From contig NZ_UGSP01000001.1 in the NCBI RefSeq assembly GCF_900454535.1, positions 927,501 through 991,500 of the forward strand: DNA of 64,000 nucleotides. The letters run 5' to 3'. How positions within the stretch are numbered: the first letter of the stretch is position 1; every line of letters begins with the position of its first letter. The notes under the pieces were generated by a model that did no database searches, was not told the origin of the DNA, and was given only the letters and a program-made list of their open reading frames with translations. This document shows, piece by piece, positions 7,285 through 15,250 of this stretch. The position numbers were made by a program, and so were the translations under genes. The stretch comes from Avibacterium avium (GTDB lineage: Bacteria > Pseudomonadota > Gammaproteobacteria > Enterobacterales > Pasteurellaceae).

Positions 7285-8682
7285 ATGGCAGTAGCCTTTC
7301 ACCACGGCTCAGAAACCGAACGTATTAATGGCGGCACAGTAGCTATCCGTCAAATTGATGGGGCGATTATTGGCTTAATTGGCTCCGCCCCGATTGGCTC
7401 AACCAATGAAATTACACTTTGCCAAACCGCAAAACATTTTGCCCAGTTTGGTAATCTAGTAGATAAAGGTTATACCATTTGTGATGCCTTAGATATTATC
7501 AAACGCTATGAGGCAGGCACAGTCTATGTGATCAATGTATTAGATCCTAAAAAACACCGCACTACAGTAAGCGATGAAGTGCTCAGCCAAAATGCAGATA
7601 CCCTAATGGCACAAACCGCAAAAGCAGGCTTAATTGAATTAACCCTCAAATCAGAAGGCAGTCCATTAACCGCTGGCAAAGATTACACCGTCAATTTATT
7701 AACAGGTGAAATTACTTTTACTCGCCTACAAACAGAGCTCACCGCAACCTATACTTATGCTGACCCAAGCAAAGTCACCGAAAGTGATATTCGTGGGGGA
7801 ATTGAGTCATCTACAGGTAAACGCACCGGCTTTGAGCTATTAAAAATGGGCTTTATTGAATTTGGTGCAGATGCCAAAATCATCATTTGCCCTGAGTTTG
7901 ACCAACAAGCAGGCGTAATGAGTTCACTAGCCACCCTCGCCGATAAGCTCAATGCCATTGCTTATATCAATGCCCCTAAAGGCACCACCTTATCACAAGC
8001 TATTACAGGGCGTGGCAGTAACGGCACAATTAACTTTTACACCAGTTCTGACCGAGCTCATCTCTTTTTCCCTCATGTTATTGGCGAGCGAGGCTCACTA
8101 GAAAGCCTTGCCACCCATGCAGCAGGTTTGCGGATGAAAACCGATGTTGACCAAGGCTATTGGTTCTCTACGTCTAACCGTGAACTAAAAGGCGTACAAG
8201 GCGTAGAAGTAAAACTCATTGCCCGTGTAAATGATGTGCAAAGTGAAACAAACCAACTAAACTCACGTGGTATCACAACCGTATTCAACAGCTATGGCAC
8301 AGGCTACCGCCTATGGGGAAACCGCTTGGCTTGTTATCCAACAGTAACACACATCACTAATTTTGAAGTGGTACAACGTACGGCAGATTTAATTGATGAG
8401 AGCATCGCCCAAGCAGAACTTCAATATATCGACCGTCCAATTGATGATGCGTTGCTTGACAGTTTATTAGGTACCATTGAAACCTATATGGGTACCCTAA
8501 AATCCATTGTTGGTTATAGCGTATCACTCGACCCAGATGCCGATTTAGTGGACGCATTTAGCCAAGGCTTAGTCCCTTTACAATATGATTTTACGCCAAA
8601 AATTCCAGCAGAACGTATTCGCAATAAGAGCGTGGTTACACGTAAATATCTGGTCAACTTGACGAGCCGTGGAGGTCAATAA
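7285..8682 (+). CDS. Contractile tail sheath protein (P2 FI-like)
   Basis: 465 residues, within the range of contractile sheath proteins. The N-terminal FHHGSETERINGGTVAIRQIDGAIIGLIGSAP and the QFGNLVDKGYTICDALDII segment are typical of the family, as is the C-terminal PLQYDFTPKIPAERIRNKSVVTRKYL. The sheath surrounds the tube and contracts to drive it through the host envelope. AAGGAGAAA precedes ATG 7285. The stop overlaps the tube gene start (TAATG). From here on the genes are P2-type rather than Mu-type. Confidence 0.9.
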   Translation: MAVAFHHGSETERINGGTVAIRQIDGAIIGLIGSAPIGSTNEITLCQTAKHFAQFGNLVDKGYTICDALDIIKRYEAGTVYVINVLDPKKHRTTVSDEVLSQNADTLMAQTAKAGLIELTLKSEGSPLTAGKDYTVNLLTGEITFTRLQTELTATYTYADPSKVTESDIRGGIESSTGKRTGFELLKMGFIEFGADAKIIICPEFDQQAGVMSSLATLADKLNAIAYINAPKGTTLSQAITGRGSNGTINFYTSSDRAHLFFPHVIGERGSLESLATHAAGLRMKTDVDQGYWFSTSNRELKGVQGVEVKLIARVNDVQSETNQLNSRGITTVFNSYGTGYRLWGNRLACYPTVTHITNFEVVQRTADLIDESIAQAELQYIDRPIDDALLDSLLGTIETYMGTLKSIVGYSVSLDPDADLVDAFSQGLVPLQYDFTPKIPAERIRNKSVVTRKYLVNLTSRGGQ

Positions 8683-9203
8683 TGAGCGGTGTAACGATTA
8701 ACAAAATTGATAATGCCAATGTGTACATCAATGGCAATAGTTTTTTAGGTAAGGCAAAATCTATCAAATTACCCGAATTTGAAGTGGAAATGACCGAGCA
8801 TAAAAACCTTGGTTTGGTAGGCACCATTAAATTACCAAGTGGTGTAAATGCCCTGGAAGGTGAAATTGTATGGGACGGTTTTTACCCTGAAGTCGCAGCC
8901 ATTGCTAATAACCCATATCGCACGGCTCAACTACAAGTGCGTGCAGATGTGAGCATTTACAATGCCGCAGGGCGTGCAACAGAAGTCCCTTTGGTGATGA
9001 TGTTAAACTGCAACTTCAACAAAACCCCACTGGGCGAATACAAACCCAAAGAAGCTACAGAATATGCGATGGCTTATCAAGCCACGATGATTAAGCAATC
9101 CATTGATGGCAAAGAGGTTCTCTATTTTGAAGCCTTCACCAACAAATGGCGTGTCGGTGGTCAAGATGTCTTAGAAGTTTACCGTAAGAATATCGGGCAG
9201 TAA
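8682..9203 (+). CDS. Major tail tube protein (P2 FII-like)
   Basis: 173 residues, the usual length for P2 FII-type tube proteins. The family opening (INKIDNANVYINGNSFLGKAKSIKLPEFEVEMTEHKNLGLVGTIKLPSGV) and the later NKWRVGGQDVLEVYRKNIG are clear. The product stacks as hexamers to form the inner tail tube. Its ATG overlaps the sheath stop, so sheath and tube are coupled, as in P2. A promoter-like gap follows. Confidence 0.9.
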   Translation: MSGVTINKIDNANVYINGNSFLGKAKSIKLPEFEVEMTEHKNLGLVGTIKLPSGVNALEGEIVWDGFYPEVAAIANNPYRTAQLQVRADVSIYNAAGRATEVPLVMMLNCNFNKTPLGEYKPKEATEYAMAYQATMIKQSIDGKEVLYFEAFTNKWRVGGQDVLEVYRKNIGQ

Positions 9204-9205
9204 TT

Positions 9206-9248
9206 CTTTAAATCAGTTTAAAAGCAGAACCCATCGCACTTTTATAAA
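9206..9248 (+). promoter_or_regulatory. Putative late-activator site and -10 box ahead of gene E (copy 2)
   Basis: CTTTAAATCAGTTTAAAAG (9206-9224), then 18 nt, then TATAAA (9243-9248). The 19-mer is a near-palindrome and shares 16 of 19 positions with the copies at 3940 and 15199. There is no -35 box. The -10 box overlaps the left arm of the hairpin at 9246-9289. Confidence 0.55.
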
Positions 9249-9293
9249 CTCCTTTGTGAAAGTTAAACAACACACTCACAAAGGAGTTTTTTT
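9246..9293 (+). terminator. Terminator-like hairpin containing the gene E ribosome binding site
   Basis: AAACTCCTTTGTGA (9246-9259) pairs perfectly over 14 bp with TCACAAAGGAGTTT (9276-9289), followed by a T-run up to ATG 9294. The right arm contains AAGGAG (9281-9286), the only ribosome site of gene E. Transcripts arriving from the sheath/tube genes should terminate here or hide the site. A transcript started from the -10 box at 9243-9248 would lack most of the left arm and leave the site free. Confidence 0.6.
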
Positions 9294-9548
9294 ATGTCAA
9301 GCGTCGTCCTTAAATTAGAACACCCTATTACTGATGGACAAGGTAATAACATCACTGAGCTTACTATCCGTCGCCCTAAAGTGAAAGATATGCGCAAAAT
9401 GCGAGGGAATAACGATTTAGAGCAAAGCATTAGTCTTATTGCCATCGTTACGGGTTTAGTGCCTGAAGACTTAGATGAGTTAGATATTGTGGACGTTAAA
9501 CGAGCCTCAGAAATCTTAGAGAAAATGCAAAAGGGAAAGTCAGCTTAG
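9294..9548 (+). CDS. Tail assembly chaperone, short form (P2 gpE-like)
   Basis: 84 residues, typical of P2 gpE-type chaperones (VVLKLEHPITDGQGNNITELTIRRPKVKDMRKMRG... near the start). These proteins coat the tape measure during tail assembly. The gene ends just after a GGGAAAG heptamer (9533-9539) in the right frame for -1 slippage (G GGA AAG), so it is expected to be made both as this short form and as a fusion with the overlapping E' frame. Confidence 0.85.
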   Translation: MSSVVLKLEHPITDGQGNNITELTIRRPKVKDMRKMRGNNDLEQSISLIAIVTGLVPEDLDELDIVDVKRASEILEKMQKGKSA

Positions 9549-9697
9549 AGCAACTTGATGCGGTGTTAGCCGATTTGGCTTGGTGGTTTGGTTGGCAACC
9601 TTCAGAGTTAGAAAATTTGACCATTGATGAAATTGAACGCTGGATAAAGCAAGCGGAACGCCAAGTAAAAGCCCAATACAGCAAAGCCGCTATTTAG
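9294..9697 (+). CDS. Tail assembly chaperone E+E' made by -1 frameshift
   Basis: Slippage on G GGA AAG at 9533-9539 moves ribosomes into the -1 frame, which is open to TAG 9695-9697 and gives a fusion of about 134 residues. The E' part reads ...LEQLDAVLADLAWWFGWQPSELENL... then IDEIERWIKQAER, matching the P2 GpE family pattern (ADLAWWF.W.PSEL..L...EL..W...A). It has no start codon or ribosome site of its own, which supports the fusion. The same heptamer serves lambda G-T; P2 itself uses a T-rich slippery site for E-E'. The ratio of the two products matters for tail assembly in both phages. Confidence 0.8.
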
Positions 9698-9704
9698 CGG
9701 CTTT
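9683..9704. terminator. Convergent hairpin holding the stop codons of E' and the reverse-strand gene
   Basis: AAAGCCGCTA, 2-nt centre, TAGCGGCTTT: a 10-bp perfect stem. The E' stop (TAG 9695-9697, plus strand) and the stop of the reverse gene (TAG, minus strand, 9690-9692) both lie inside it. T-runs are weak on both sides, so efficiency may be partial, allowing late transcription to continue into the tape measure gene. Confidence 0.6.
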
Positions 9705-9965
9705 GTTTGTTTGAAGCATCAAATCAGCTAGGTTATCAAAAATACGCACAAAAAATTGGAAGACAAAATAAAGGGAAACCAGCAAGGCATTAACAAGCAA
9801 GGTAATAATAAAAGACAGTGCAATATAGCCTAAGGTACTCAACCAAGAAGAAAATAAGCCACTTTGCCCAAAAGCATAAATAGACACAGCAAAGACTGCC
9901 ACAAGTAGGATGAGATGACATAGTGTCAGTAAGGCTTGCACCCAAGAAATATTCTCTTTTTGCAT
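9690..9965 (-). CDS. Small membrane protein, moron-like gene on the reverse strand
   Basis: 91 residues from the ATG at 9965, chosen because AAGAAGGGGAAA precedes it at good spacing; a longer frame upstream has none. Two or three hydrophobic segments are visible (about residues 11-33 and 42-72) with a basic/polar C-terminus. I do not recognise the family. It is the only reverse-strand gene in the tail operon, lies between E' and the tape measure gene, has a promoter of its own (TTGAAA-17-TATAGT) and ends in a hairpin. This is the build of a moron, a cargo gene expressed in the lysogen. A superinfection-exclusion or envelope role is possible but is inference. Confidence 0.75.
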   Translation of the reverse strand: MQKENISWVQALLTLCHLILLVAVFAVSIYAFGQSGLFSSWLSTLGYIALSFIITLLVNALLVSLYFVFQFFVRIFDNLADLMLQTNKAAK

Positions 9966-9996
9966 ACATTTCCCCTTCTTCAAATTAACAAAGGAA

Positions 9997-10025
9997 ACTA
10001 TAAACCATGGCAAGCAATCTTTCAA
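9997..10025 (-). promoter_or_regulatory. Sigma-70 promoter of the reverse-strand membrane gene
   Basis: On the minus strand TTGAAA (10025-10020), 17-nt spacer, TATAGT (10002-9997), about 30 nt before the ATG at 9965. It overlaps the first codons of the tape measure gene on the other strand. Both boxes and spacing are close to consensus, so the gene is probably on in the lysogen. Confidence 0.6.
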
Positions 10026-12361
10026 TAGCATTAATGATTGGGGCGAGTGTTGGCAGTGCGGTAGCTGGGATTAAACGACTGCAAAATACCTTGCATACAT
10101 TGAGAGATAACACCCTCTCTACCTCGGTAAAACTAAAAAATTTAGGTGCAATGACCATACTTGGTGCCGGCGGTACCATAACAGGTATTAAAGCGACAAC
10201 AGATGGTGTGATGACCTTGGCAAATTCAGCCATTCAGTTTGAAAGTGCGATGGCTGATGTAAAAAAGGTCGTGGACTTTAAATCCCCTGAAGGCTTTGCT
10301 AATTTATCCAAAGATATCTTAAATCTTACCCGCACTTTACCCATGACCGCAGAGGAGCTTGCCGCTATTACCGCAGCAGGAGGACAACTTGGTGTGGCTG
10401 AAGAAGATCTCAAAGATTTCACCACCACGATTGCCAAGATGTCAGTGGCTTTTGATATGTCTGCCGAAGATAGTGGTGATGCCATGGCAAAACTTGCCAA
10501 TGTGTACAAAATCCCCATTAAAGAAATTGGCAAATTAGGGGATGCTATCAATGAACTCTCCAACTCAAGCCCAGCCAAAGCCTCAGATATTGTCAGTACA
10601 TTAGGTCGAATTGGTGGGGTAGCAAAACAATTTGGGCTTTCTGAAAATGCAGCTGCCGCACTTTCCAGTTCTTTTATTTCTCTAGGTAAAGCACCTGAAG
10701 TCGCAGGCACTGCGATTAACGGTATGCTGACCAAATTGATGACCGCAGATAAAGGCGGCAAAAAATTCCAAGAGGCACTCCAATCAATGGGGTTAAACGC
10801 CAAAGACTTGAAAAAAGCTATTGGGCAAGATGCTCAAGGGGCTTTAACTAGCTTTTTAAAACAGATCCAAAAACTCCCCAAAGAAAAACAAATGGGGGCA
10901 TTAGTCGATTTATTTGGCTTGGAATATGCCGATGACGTGGCTGTGCTTGCTAGGAATGTTGAAGTGTTAGAAGGGAGTTTAAAAACCCTGCAAGAAACCG
11001 ATGAAAATGGCAAAGCGAAATATCTTGGATCAATGGAGAAAGAATTCGCCGCACGTTCTGCAACCACCGAAAATAATTTAAAACTGCTTAGTAATAGCTT
11101 TACGGAAATCAAAACAACCCTAGGTTCAGTCTTGCTTCCAGTAATCAATAATGTTGTAAACAGCATTAAACCTTTAATCTATTGGATAACCGACTTACTT
11201 GCCAAAAATCCTGCTATTGCGGAAGGTTTGCTTTATGTTGCAGGTGGGCTTGCTGCTGCATTTACAGGATTTTCAGCCCTAACAGCAGTAATAAACGGCG
11301 TTGGCTTTGTTTGGGTATCCGTGGGGACAACAATCACAAAAATCGCAAGCTTTATTGGTGGAACTTTTAATTTTGTATCTAGATCCTTTGGGGTGATTAC
11401 AACGGGTTTGAAAATAGGCGGACGGTTAATAGCAGTTGTCGGTGGGCAGTTTTTTAAAATGGGTGTGATGTTTGTGAAAGCCTTGGCAATGATGGGGAAA
11501 GCCTTTTTAACCAATCCTATTGGACTTGCTATCACTGCTATCGCCGTTGGTGCTTACCTTATCTACCAATACTGGGAACCAATTTCCGCTTGGTTTTCTA
11601 ATCTTTGGACAAAAGTGTCGGGTTATTTCCAAAATTTCTGCACTTGGGTACAAGGAATTTGGAATGGTGCCACCGAATGGGTTTCATCAGCTTGGGCAGG
11701 TGTCACCGATTTCTTCAGTGGGCTTTTAGATAATATCCTCAGCTTTTTTAATTCAGGCATTGGCAATATCACCGCCACCATTCTCAATTGGTCGCCTTTA
11801 GGTTTATTCCAACAAGTCTTTTCCACGGTGTTGTCCTGGTTTGGGATTGATATACCGAGTAAATTCAGTGACTTCGGTCGCAATATGATTGACGGCTTAG
11901 TCAACGGTATCAAAAACGCCTGGGAAGGGGCAAAGCAAATTGTCTCCGACTTAGGCAATGGCATTAAAGGTTGGTTTGCCGAAAAACTGGGTATCCATTC
12001 CCCAAGCCGAGTATTTAAAGGTTATGGTGTGAACGTGGTAGAAGGTTTGGCGATTGGGATGAATAAAGCTCAGCCCCTTGCACAAGAAGCCACGGATGTT
12101 TTGTCCAACAGTGTGAGCTTGGACGACAAAACTCAAGGTGGTTTGCTTAGCAATTATCAGCCATTAAATCGTAATGCTGTTACAAATACAGAAACAAGCT
12201 CTGCAGGAATTGTAGTGCATTTTAGCCCCAATATCACCTTAACAGGCGGTGATCCACAAGGTGTAACTGATCAACTCCAAAATACCCTAAAAATGGGCGC
12301 TTATGAGTTTGAACAGTTACTCAACCGTATTTTAGATGAACGACAACGGAGAGCCTACTAA
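10007..12361 (+). CDS. Tape measure protein (P2 gpT-like)
   Basis: 784 residues. The N-terminal half is a long helical segment with the TP901-type core (FESAMADVKKVVDF...TRTLPMTAEELAAITAAGGQLG...FDMSAEDSGDAMAKLANVYK), typical of tape measure proteins of contractile tails. A hydrophobic stretch runs over about residues 385-520 (AEGLLYVAGGLAAAFTGFSAL..., FLTNPIGLAITAIAVGAYLIYQYW), then a Trp-rich region and the conserved GIHSPSRVFKGYG segment near residue 660. It sets tail length and is ejected into the envelope; at about 0.15 nm per residue it suggests a tail near 115 nm. AAGGAAAC precedes ATG 10007. Its stop overlaps the next start (TAATG). Confidence 0.9.
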   Translation: MASNLSIALMIGASVGSAVAGIKRLQNTLHTLRDNTLSTSVKLKNLGAMTILGAGGTITGIKATTDGVMTLANSAIQFESAMADVKKVVDFKSPEGFANLSKDILNLTRTLPMTAEELAAITAAGGQLGVAEEDLKDFTTTIAKMSVAFDMSAEDSGDAMAKLANVYKIPIKEIGKLGDAINELSNSSPAKASDIVSTLGRIGGVAKQFGLSENAAAALSSSFISLGKAPEVAGTAINGMLTKLMTADKGGKKFQEALQSMGLNAKDLKKAIGQDAQGALTSFLKQIQKLPKEKQMGALVDLFGLEYADDVAVLARNVEVLEGSLKTLQETDENGKAKYLGSMEKEFAARSATTENNLKLLSNSFTEIKTTLGSVLLPVINNVVNSIKPLIYWITDLLAKNPAIAEGLLYVAGGLAAAFTGFSALTAVINGVGFVWVSVGTTITKIASFIGGTFNFVSRSFGVITTGLKIGGRLIAVVGGQFFKMGVMFVKALAMMGKAFLTNPIGLAITAIAVGAYLIYQYWEPISAWFSNLWTKVSGYFQNFCTWVQGIWNGATEWVSSAWAGVTDFFSGLLDNILSFFNSGIGNITATILNWSPLGLFQQVFSTVLSWFGIDIPSKFSDFGRNMIDGLVNGIKNAWEGAKQIVSDLGNGIKGWFAEKLGIHSPSRVFKGYGVNVVEGLAIGMNKAQPLAQEATDVLSNSVSLDDKTQGGLLSNYQPLNRNAVTNTETSSAGIVVHFSPNITLTGGDPQGVTDQLQNTLKMGAYEFEQLLNRILDERQRRAY

Positions 12362-13293
12362 TGTCAAATTATGCACTATTAGGTAATATTGCCTTTGATT
12401 TACTTTCAGCCCCAACGGGGTTTGATGAACGCCATTCGGCGCTGTTTGCAGAACACAACGTTCTTTCGGGAAAGCCTAAATTACAAGCAATGGGCATGAC
12501 ATTAACTGAAGTCACCTTGCAATTACAGCTACATCACCAACTTGCTCCTGTAGAAAGTCGCTATCAAGCCCTATTGGCAGCTCAAGCAAGCCAAGAAGCA
12601 TTAGCGTTAGTTTTTGGCTTTTCTAAATTTAAAGGGCATTTTGTTGTGACAGAAGTCTCAAGTAAAGTCTTATTTACTGATAACAAAGGTAATGCCCTCG
12701 CCCGTGATGTCAGTTTGACTTTAAAAGAATTTGTCGGTAATCCACAAGCCGGCGTACTAGGTGCCGCATTATCTCTTGCAGGTAATTCACCACTGGCATC
12801 AATTGTGCCAAAAAGTTTAAGCAATTTTGTCAGCCAAGCCAATCAATTGATGAGTAAAGGGATTGCTGTGGCTCGCCAAGTTAAACAAGCGATCTCTGAT
12901 GTAAAAAGTGCGGTCGAAATCGTGAAAAATTTAAAAGATAACCCTCTTGCGGCATTGTCAGAGATAAGCGGTATCGTAAACACATTGGGAGGCTCTTTCG
13001 GTGGTTTAGCCGAAATGGTTGGACTAGGTAATGCCTTTGCAAGTTTAACCGAAGGTGTGCGTGGAGCGGCAGGATTTATGCAAGATTTAACCACCCTTTC
13101 AGCACATTTAAACACCGCTTATAGCCTGTTTAAATCAGGTATTGAAGGCGATGAATTAGGCGAATGGTTTGATTTTGGGGTGCAAGCGATTGAAGCAGCC
13201 GATGAGGTTTCTGCATCCCTTGCAAAAAATTCAGCCAAAATGACCGCTTGGATTGCTATTCGTGCCGACAGTGGGGAGGAAAACAATGAGTAA
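12361..13293 (+). CDS. Tail protein gpU-like with long C-terminal extension
   Basis: 310 residues, about twice P2 gpU. Residues ~1-130 match the P2 GpU family (NYALLGNIAFDLLSAPTGFDERHSALFAEHNVLSGKPKLQAMGMTLTEVTLQLQLHHQL..., then ALVFGFSKFKGHFVVTEV). gpU caps the tail tube at its head end in P2. The remaining ~180 residues are Ala/Leu/Ser-rich and helical (SLAGNSPLASIVPKSLSNFV...) with no family I recognise. It overlaps gpX by 8 nt. A Hin-type USS lies at 12906-12914. Confidence 0.8.
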   Translation: MSNYALLGNIAFDLLSAPTGFDERHSALFAEHNVLSGKPKLQAMGMTLTEVTLQLQLHHQLAPVESRYQALLAAQASQEALALVFGFSKFKGHFVVTEVSSKVLFTDNKGNALARDVSLTLKEFVGNPQAGVLGAALSLAGNSPLASIVPKSLSNFVSQANQLMSKGIAVARQVKQAISDVKSAVEIVKNLKDNPLAALSEISGIVNTLGGSFGGLAEMVGLGNAFASLTEGVRGAAGFMQDLTTLSAHLNTAYSLFKSGIEGDELGEWFDFGVQAIEAADEVSASLAKNSAKMTAWIAIRADSGEENNE

Positions 13294-13513
13294 TGCCATT
13301 ATTTTACATACCGTTAAACAAGGCGAGCGTTGGGATAATCTTGCCTATCACTACTATGGCACAGTCAATAAAATTAACCGCTTAATCAACGCCAATCCAC
13401 ATATTCCCTTTTGTGAAGTATTACCTATGGGAGAAACATTAAAAGTCCCTGTGTTAGAAGTTAAAACCACCGATAACCGCGACCTACCACCTTGGTTGCA
13501 AGGAGACAACTAA
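13286..13513 (+). CDS. Tail protein X, LysM-like (P2 gpX)
   Basis: 75 residues from ATG 13286, which has GGGGAGGAAAAC upstream and overlaps gpU. The HTVKQGERWDNLAYHYYG...INRLINANPHI segment is a LysM-type fold, and LPMGETLKVPVL completes the P2 gpX pattern. The product is a baseplate/hub component, sometimes said to touch peptidoglycan. The stop overlaps the gpD start (TAATG). Confidence 0.9.
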   Translation: MSNAIILHTVKQGERWDNLAYHYYGTVNKINRLINANPHIPFCEVLPMGETLKVPVLEVKTTDNRDLPPWLQGDN

Positions 13514-14571
13514 TGCAAGTCCAAACACCTGATTTTGAACTCTTATACGAAGCCAAACAAATTACCCAATATGTTAAGCCCAATTTTTTGCGTTTAACTT
13601 ATACTGATCATCTTTCGGATCAGTCAGACGAATTGCAAGTGGAGTTTGAAGATATTGAACGCAAATGGGTAGGCAGTTGGTTCCCCACTCAAGGCGATAA
13701 ATTAACCTTACTACTCGGTTATAAAGGCGAGCCCTTAGTAAACTTGGGGAGCTTTGAACTAGACGAAATTGAATGGCAATGGTCGCCAGACAGAGGTTCG
13801 GCAGTTTCCCTGAAAGCATTGAGTACGGGCATCACTAAAGCTAATCGTACACTCAAACCTAAAGCTTACGAAAATACCACTCTTGCTAATATTGTAAAAA
13901 CCGTGGCGAAACGCTTAAAACTGAAGGTAACAGGAATGGTTGCCGATATTCCTATTCAGCGTGCAACACAATACCAAGAACGGGACGTAGAATTTTTAAC
14001 ACGACTGGCACACGAATATCATCACAGTTTTAAAATTGTCAACCAAACGCTCGTCTTTACCACAATGGCAAGTCTTGAGGAACGCACACCAGCAGCGGTG
14101 ATTGATTATAGTGAGGTGAAAAGTTTACGCCTACGTGATCGCATTAAAGATACCGTCTCAAAAGTAGAAGTCTCAGGCTTTAATCAGCACGAGAAAAAGG
14201 CGTTGAAATCGACCAAAAAACATAAAGCCAAACGCCCAAGTAAAAAGCAAGCCGCGGCAAACAGTGCGGACACATTGAAAATCGTGACCCGTGGTGAAAG
14301 CCAAGCGCAAATCAATGCGCGAGCCGATGCCGCACTGGCTGAAAATGATGACCAACAAGCGGGCAACATTACCGTGATAGGCAACCCCAAACTGGTGGCA
14401 GGTAATACTATTTGGCTAACCAACGTGGGTATGTTTAGCGGCAAATACCTAATCAAGCAGGCACGCCATAGCCTAGACAAAAACCAAGGTTACTTAACCG
14501 ACCTTGAAATTAAAATGATTGAATTCAGCGAGGAGCTACCAAAAGATGAAAAAGCCACTGCCAACCCATAA
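13513..14571 (+). CDS. Baseplate hub protein, P2 gpD-like
   Basis: 352 residues from ATG 13513, with AGGAGACAAC upstream; a longer TTG-started frame is less likely. The family is P2 late control D/gp27-like hub: QTPDFELLYEAKQITQYVKPNFLRLTYTDHLSDQSDELQVEFED, then QRATQYQERDVEFLTRLAHEYHHSFKI, and GNPKLVAGNTIWLTNVGMFSGKYLIKQARHSLDKNQGY. A basic loop lies near residues 220-250 (KKHKAKRPSKKQ). The trimer holds the spike gpV and joins it to the tube. Confidence 0.9.
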   Translation: MQVQTPDFELLYEAKQITQYVKPNFLRLTYTDHLSDQSDELQVEFEDIERKWVGSWFPTQGDKLTLLLGYKGEPLVNLGSFELDEIEWQWSPDRGSAVSLKALSTGITKANRTLKPKAYENTTLANIVKTVAKRLKLKVTGMVADIPIQRATQYQERDVEFLTRLAHEYHHSFKIVNQTLVFTTMASLEERTPAAVIDYSEVKSLRLRDRIKDTVSKVEVSGFNQHEKKALKSTKKHKAKRPSKKQAAANSADTLKIVTRGESQAQINARADAALAENDDQQAGNITVIGNPKLVAGNTIWLTNVGMFSGKYLIKQARHSLDKNQGYLTDLEIKMIEFSEELPKDEKATANP

Positions 14572-15127
14572 CTTTGGTGCAACCTATCAAGAAGGCATTG
14601 TCAGCCAAGTTGATCCGAAAACCCACCGCATTAAAGCAACCATTCCCGCCCTCGAAGATTTTGAAACGGCGTGGCTGGCTTTTGTGACCCCCAATGCAGG
14701 TGGCAATCAATTTTACTGTCTGCCCGATGTGGGTGAACTGGTTGCCGTGCTGCTCGATGCTCGCGGTGAAAGCGGTTGTGTTTTAGGCGCAATTTACAAT
14801 GCCCAAGACCCTGTGCCTGTTGCAGATAGTGAAATATGGTTACATAAATTCAGCAATGGCACTGAAATTTCTCATAACCGCAACACAGGCGATGTGGTAG
14901 TGAATACCACAGGCAAGGTCATTGTCAGTGCAGGTCAAGCGATTGTGAATGCCCCAACTGAAATTAATGGTAATACGAAAGTCAATGGCGATCTGTACGC
15001 CACAGGAAAAGTTACATCAGACACCGAAGTGTCTGCTCCAAGTGTAAAACAAGGCTCAGTTTCTCTCGGCTCTCACGTACACACTGGAGTAGAAAGTGGT
15101 AATAAACGCTCAGGCGGTCCGCAATAA
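14546..15127 (+). CDS. Baseplate spike protein, P2 gpV-like
   Basis: 193 residues from ATG 14546 (GAGGAGCTACCAAAAG upstream), overlapping gpD by 26 nt. An OB-fold region (YQEGIVSQVDPKTHRIKATIPA...TPNAGGNQFYCLPDVGELVAVLL) is followed by a beta-prism stretch of NG/TG repeats (NAPTEINGNTKVNGDLYATGKV). The end has the SHVHTG motif: the H-x-H pair that binds iron at the tip of P2 and phi92 spikes. The spike pierces the outer membrane. Confidence 0.9.
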   Translation: MKKPLPTHNFGATYQEGIVSQVDPKTHRIKATIPALEDFETAWLAFVTPNAGGNQFYCLPDVGELVAVLLDARGESGCVLGAIYNAQDPVPVADSEIWLHKFSNGTEISHNRNTGDVVVNTTGKVIVSAGQAIVNAPTEINGNTKVNGDLYATGKVTSDTEVSAPSVKQGSVSLGSHVHTGVESGNKRSGGPQ

Positions 15128-15198
15128 CTCAGTTTTGGGGAAAATTATCATTTGCCCTATAAAAGGGAGAAAGATGTTTGCCCTTACGTATTCAATTT

Positions 15199-15250
15199 CT
15201 TTAAAATAGTTTAAAAGCATTTCTTATCCATAGCAGCTACCCTTGCGGCT
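15199..15250 (+). promoter_or_regulatory. Putative late-activator site ahead of gene W (copy 3)
   Basis: CTTTAAAATAGTTTAAAAG (15199-15217), the third copy of the 19-mer, lies 34 nt before ATG 15251. The -10 box is unclear: TATCCA (15225-15230) is close and TACCCT (15238-15243) has the 20-nt spacing of copy 1. Gene W has no recognisable ribosome site. The 123-nt gap otherwise holds nothing I can name. Confidence 0.45.

Noticed and set aside
13130-13145. CTGTTTAAATCAG as a fourth late-activator site
   Set aside because: It is inside the gpU coding sequence, has different spacing of the TTTAAA blocks and no -10 box.
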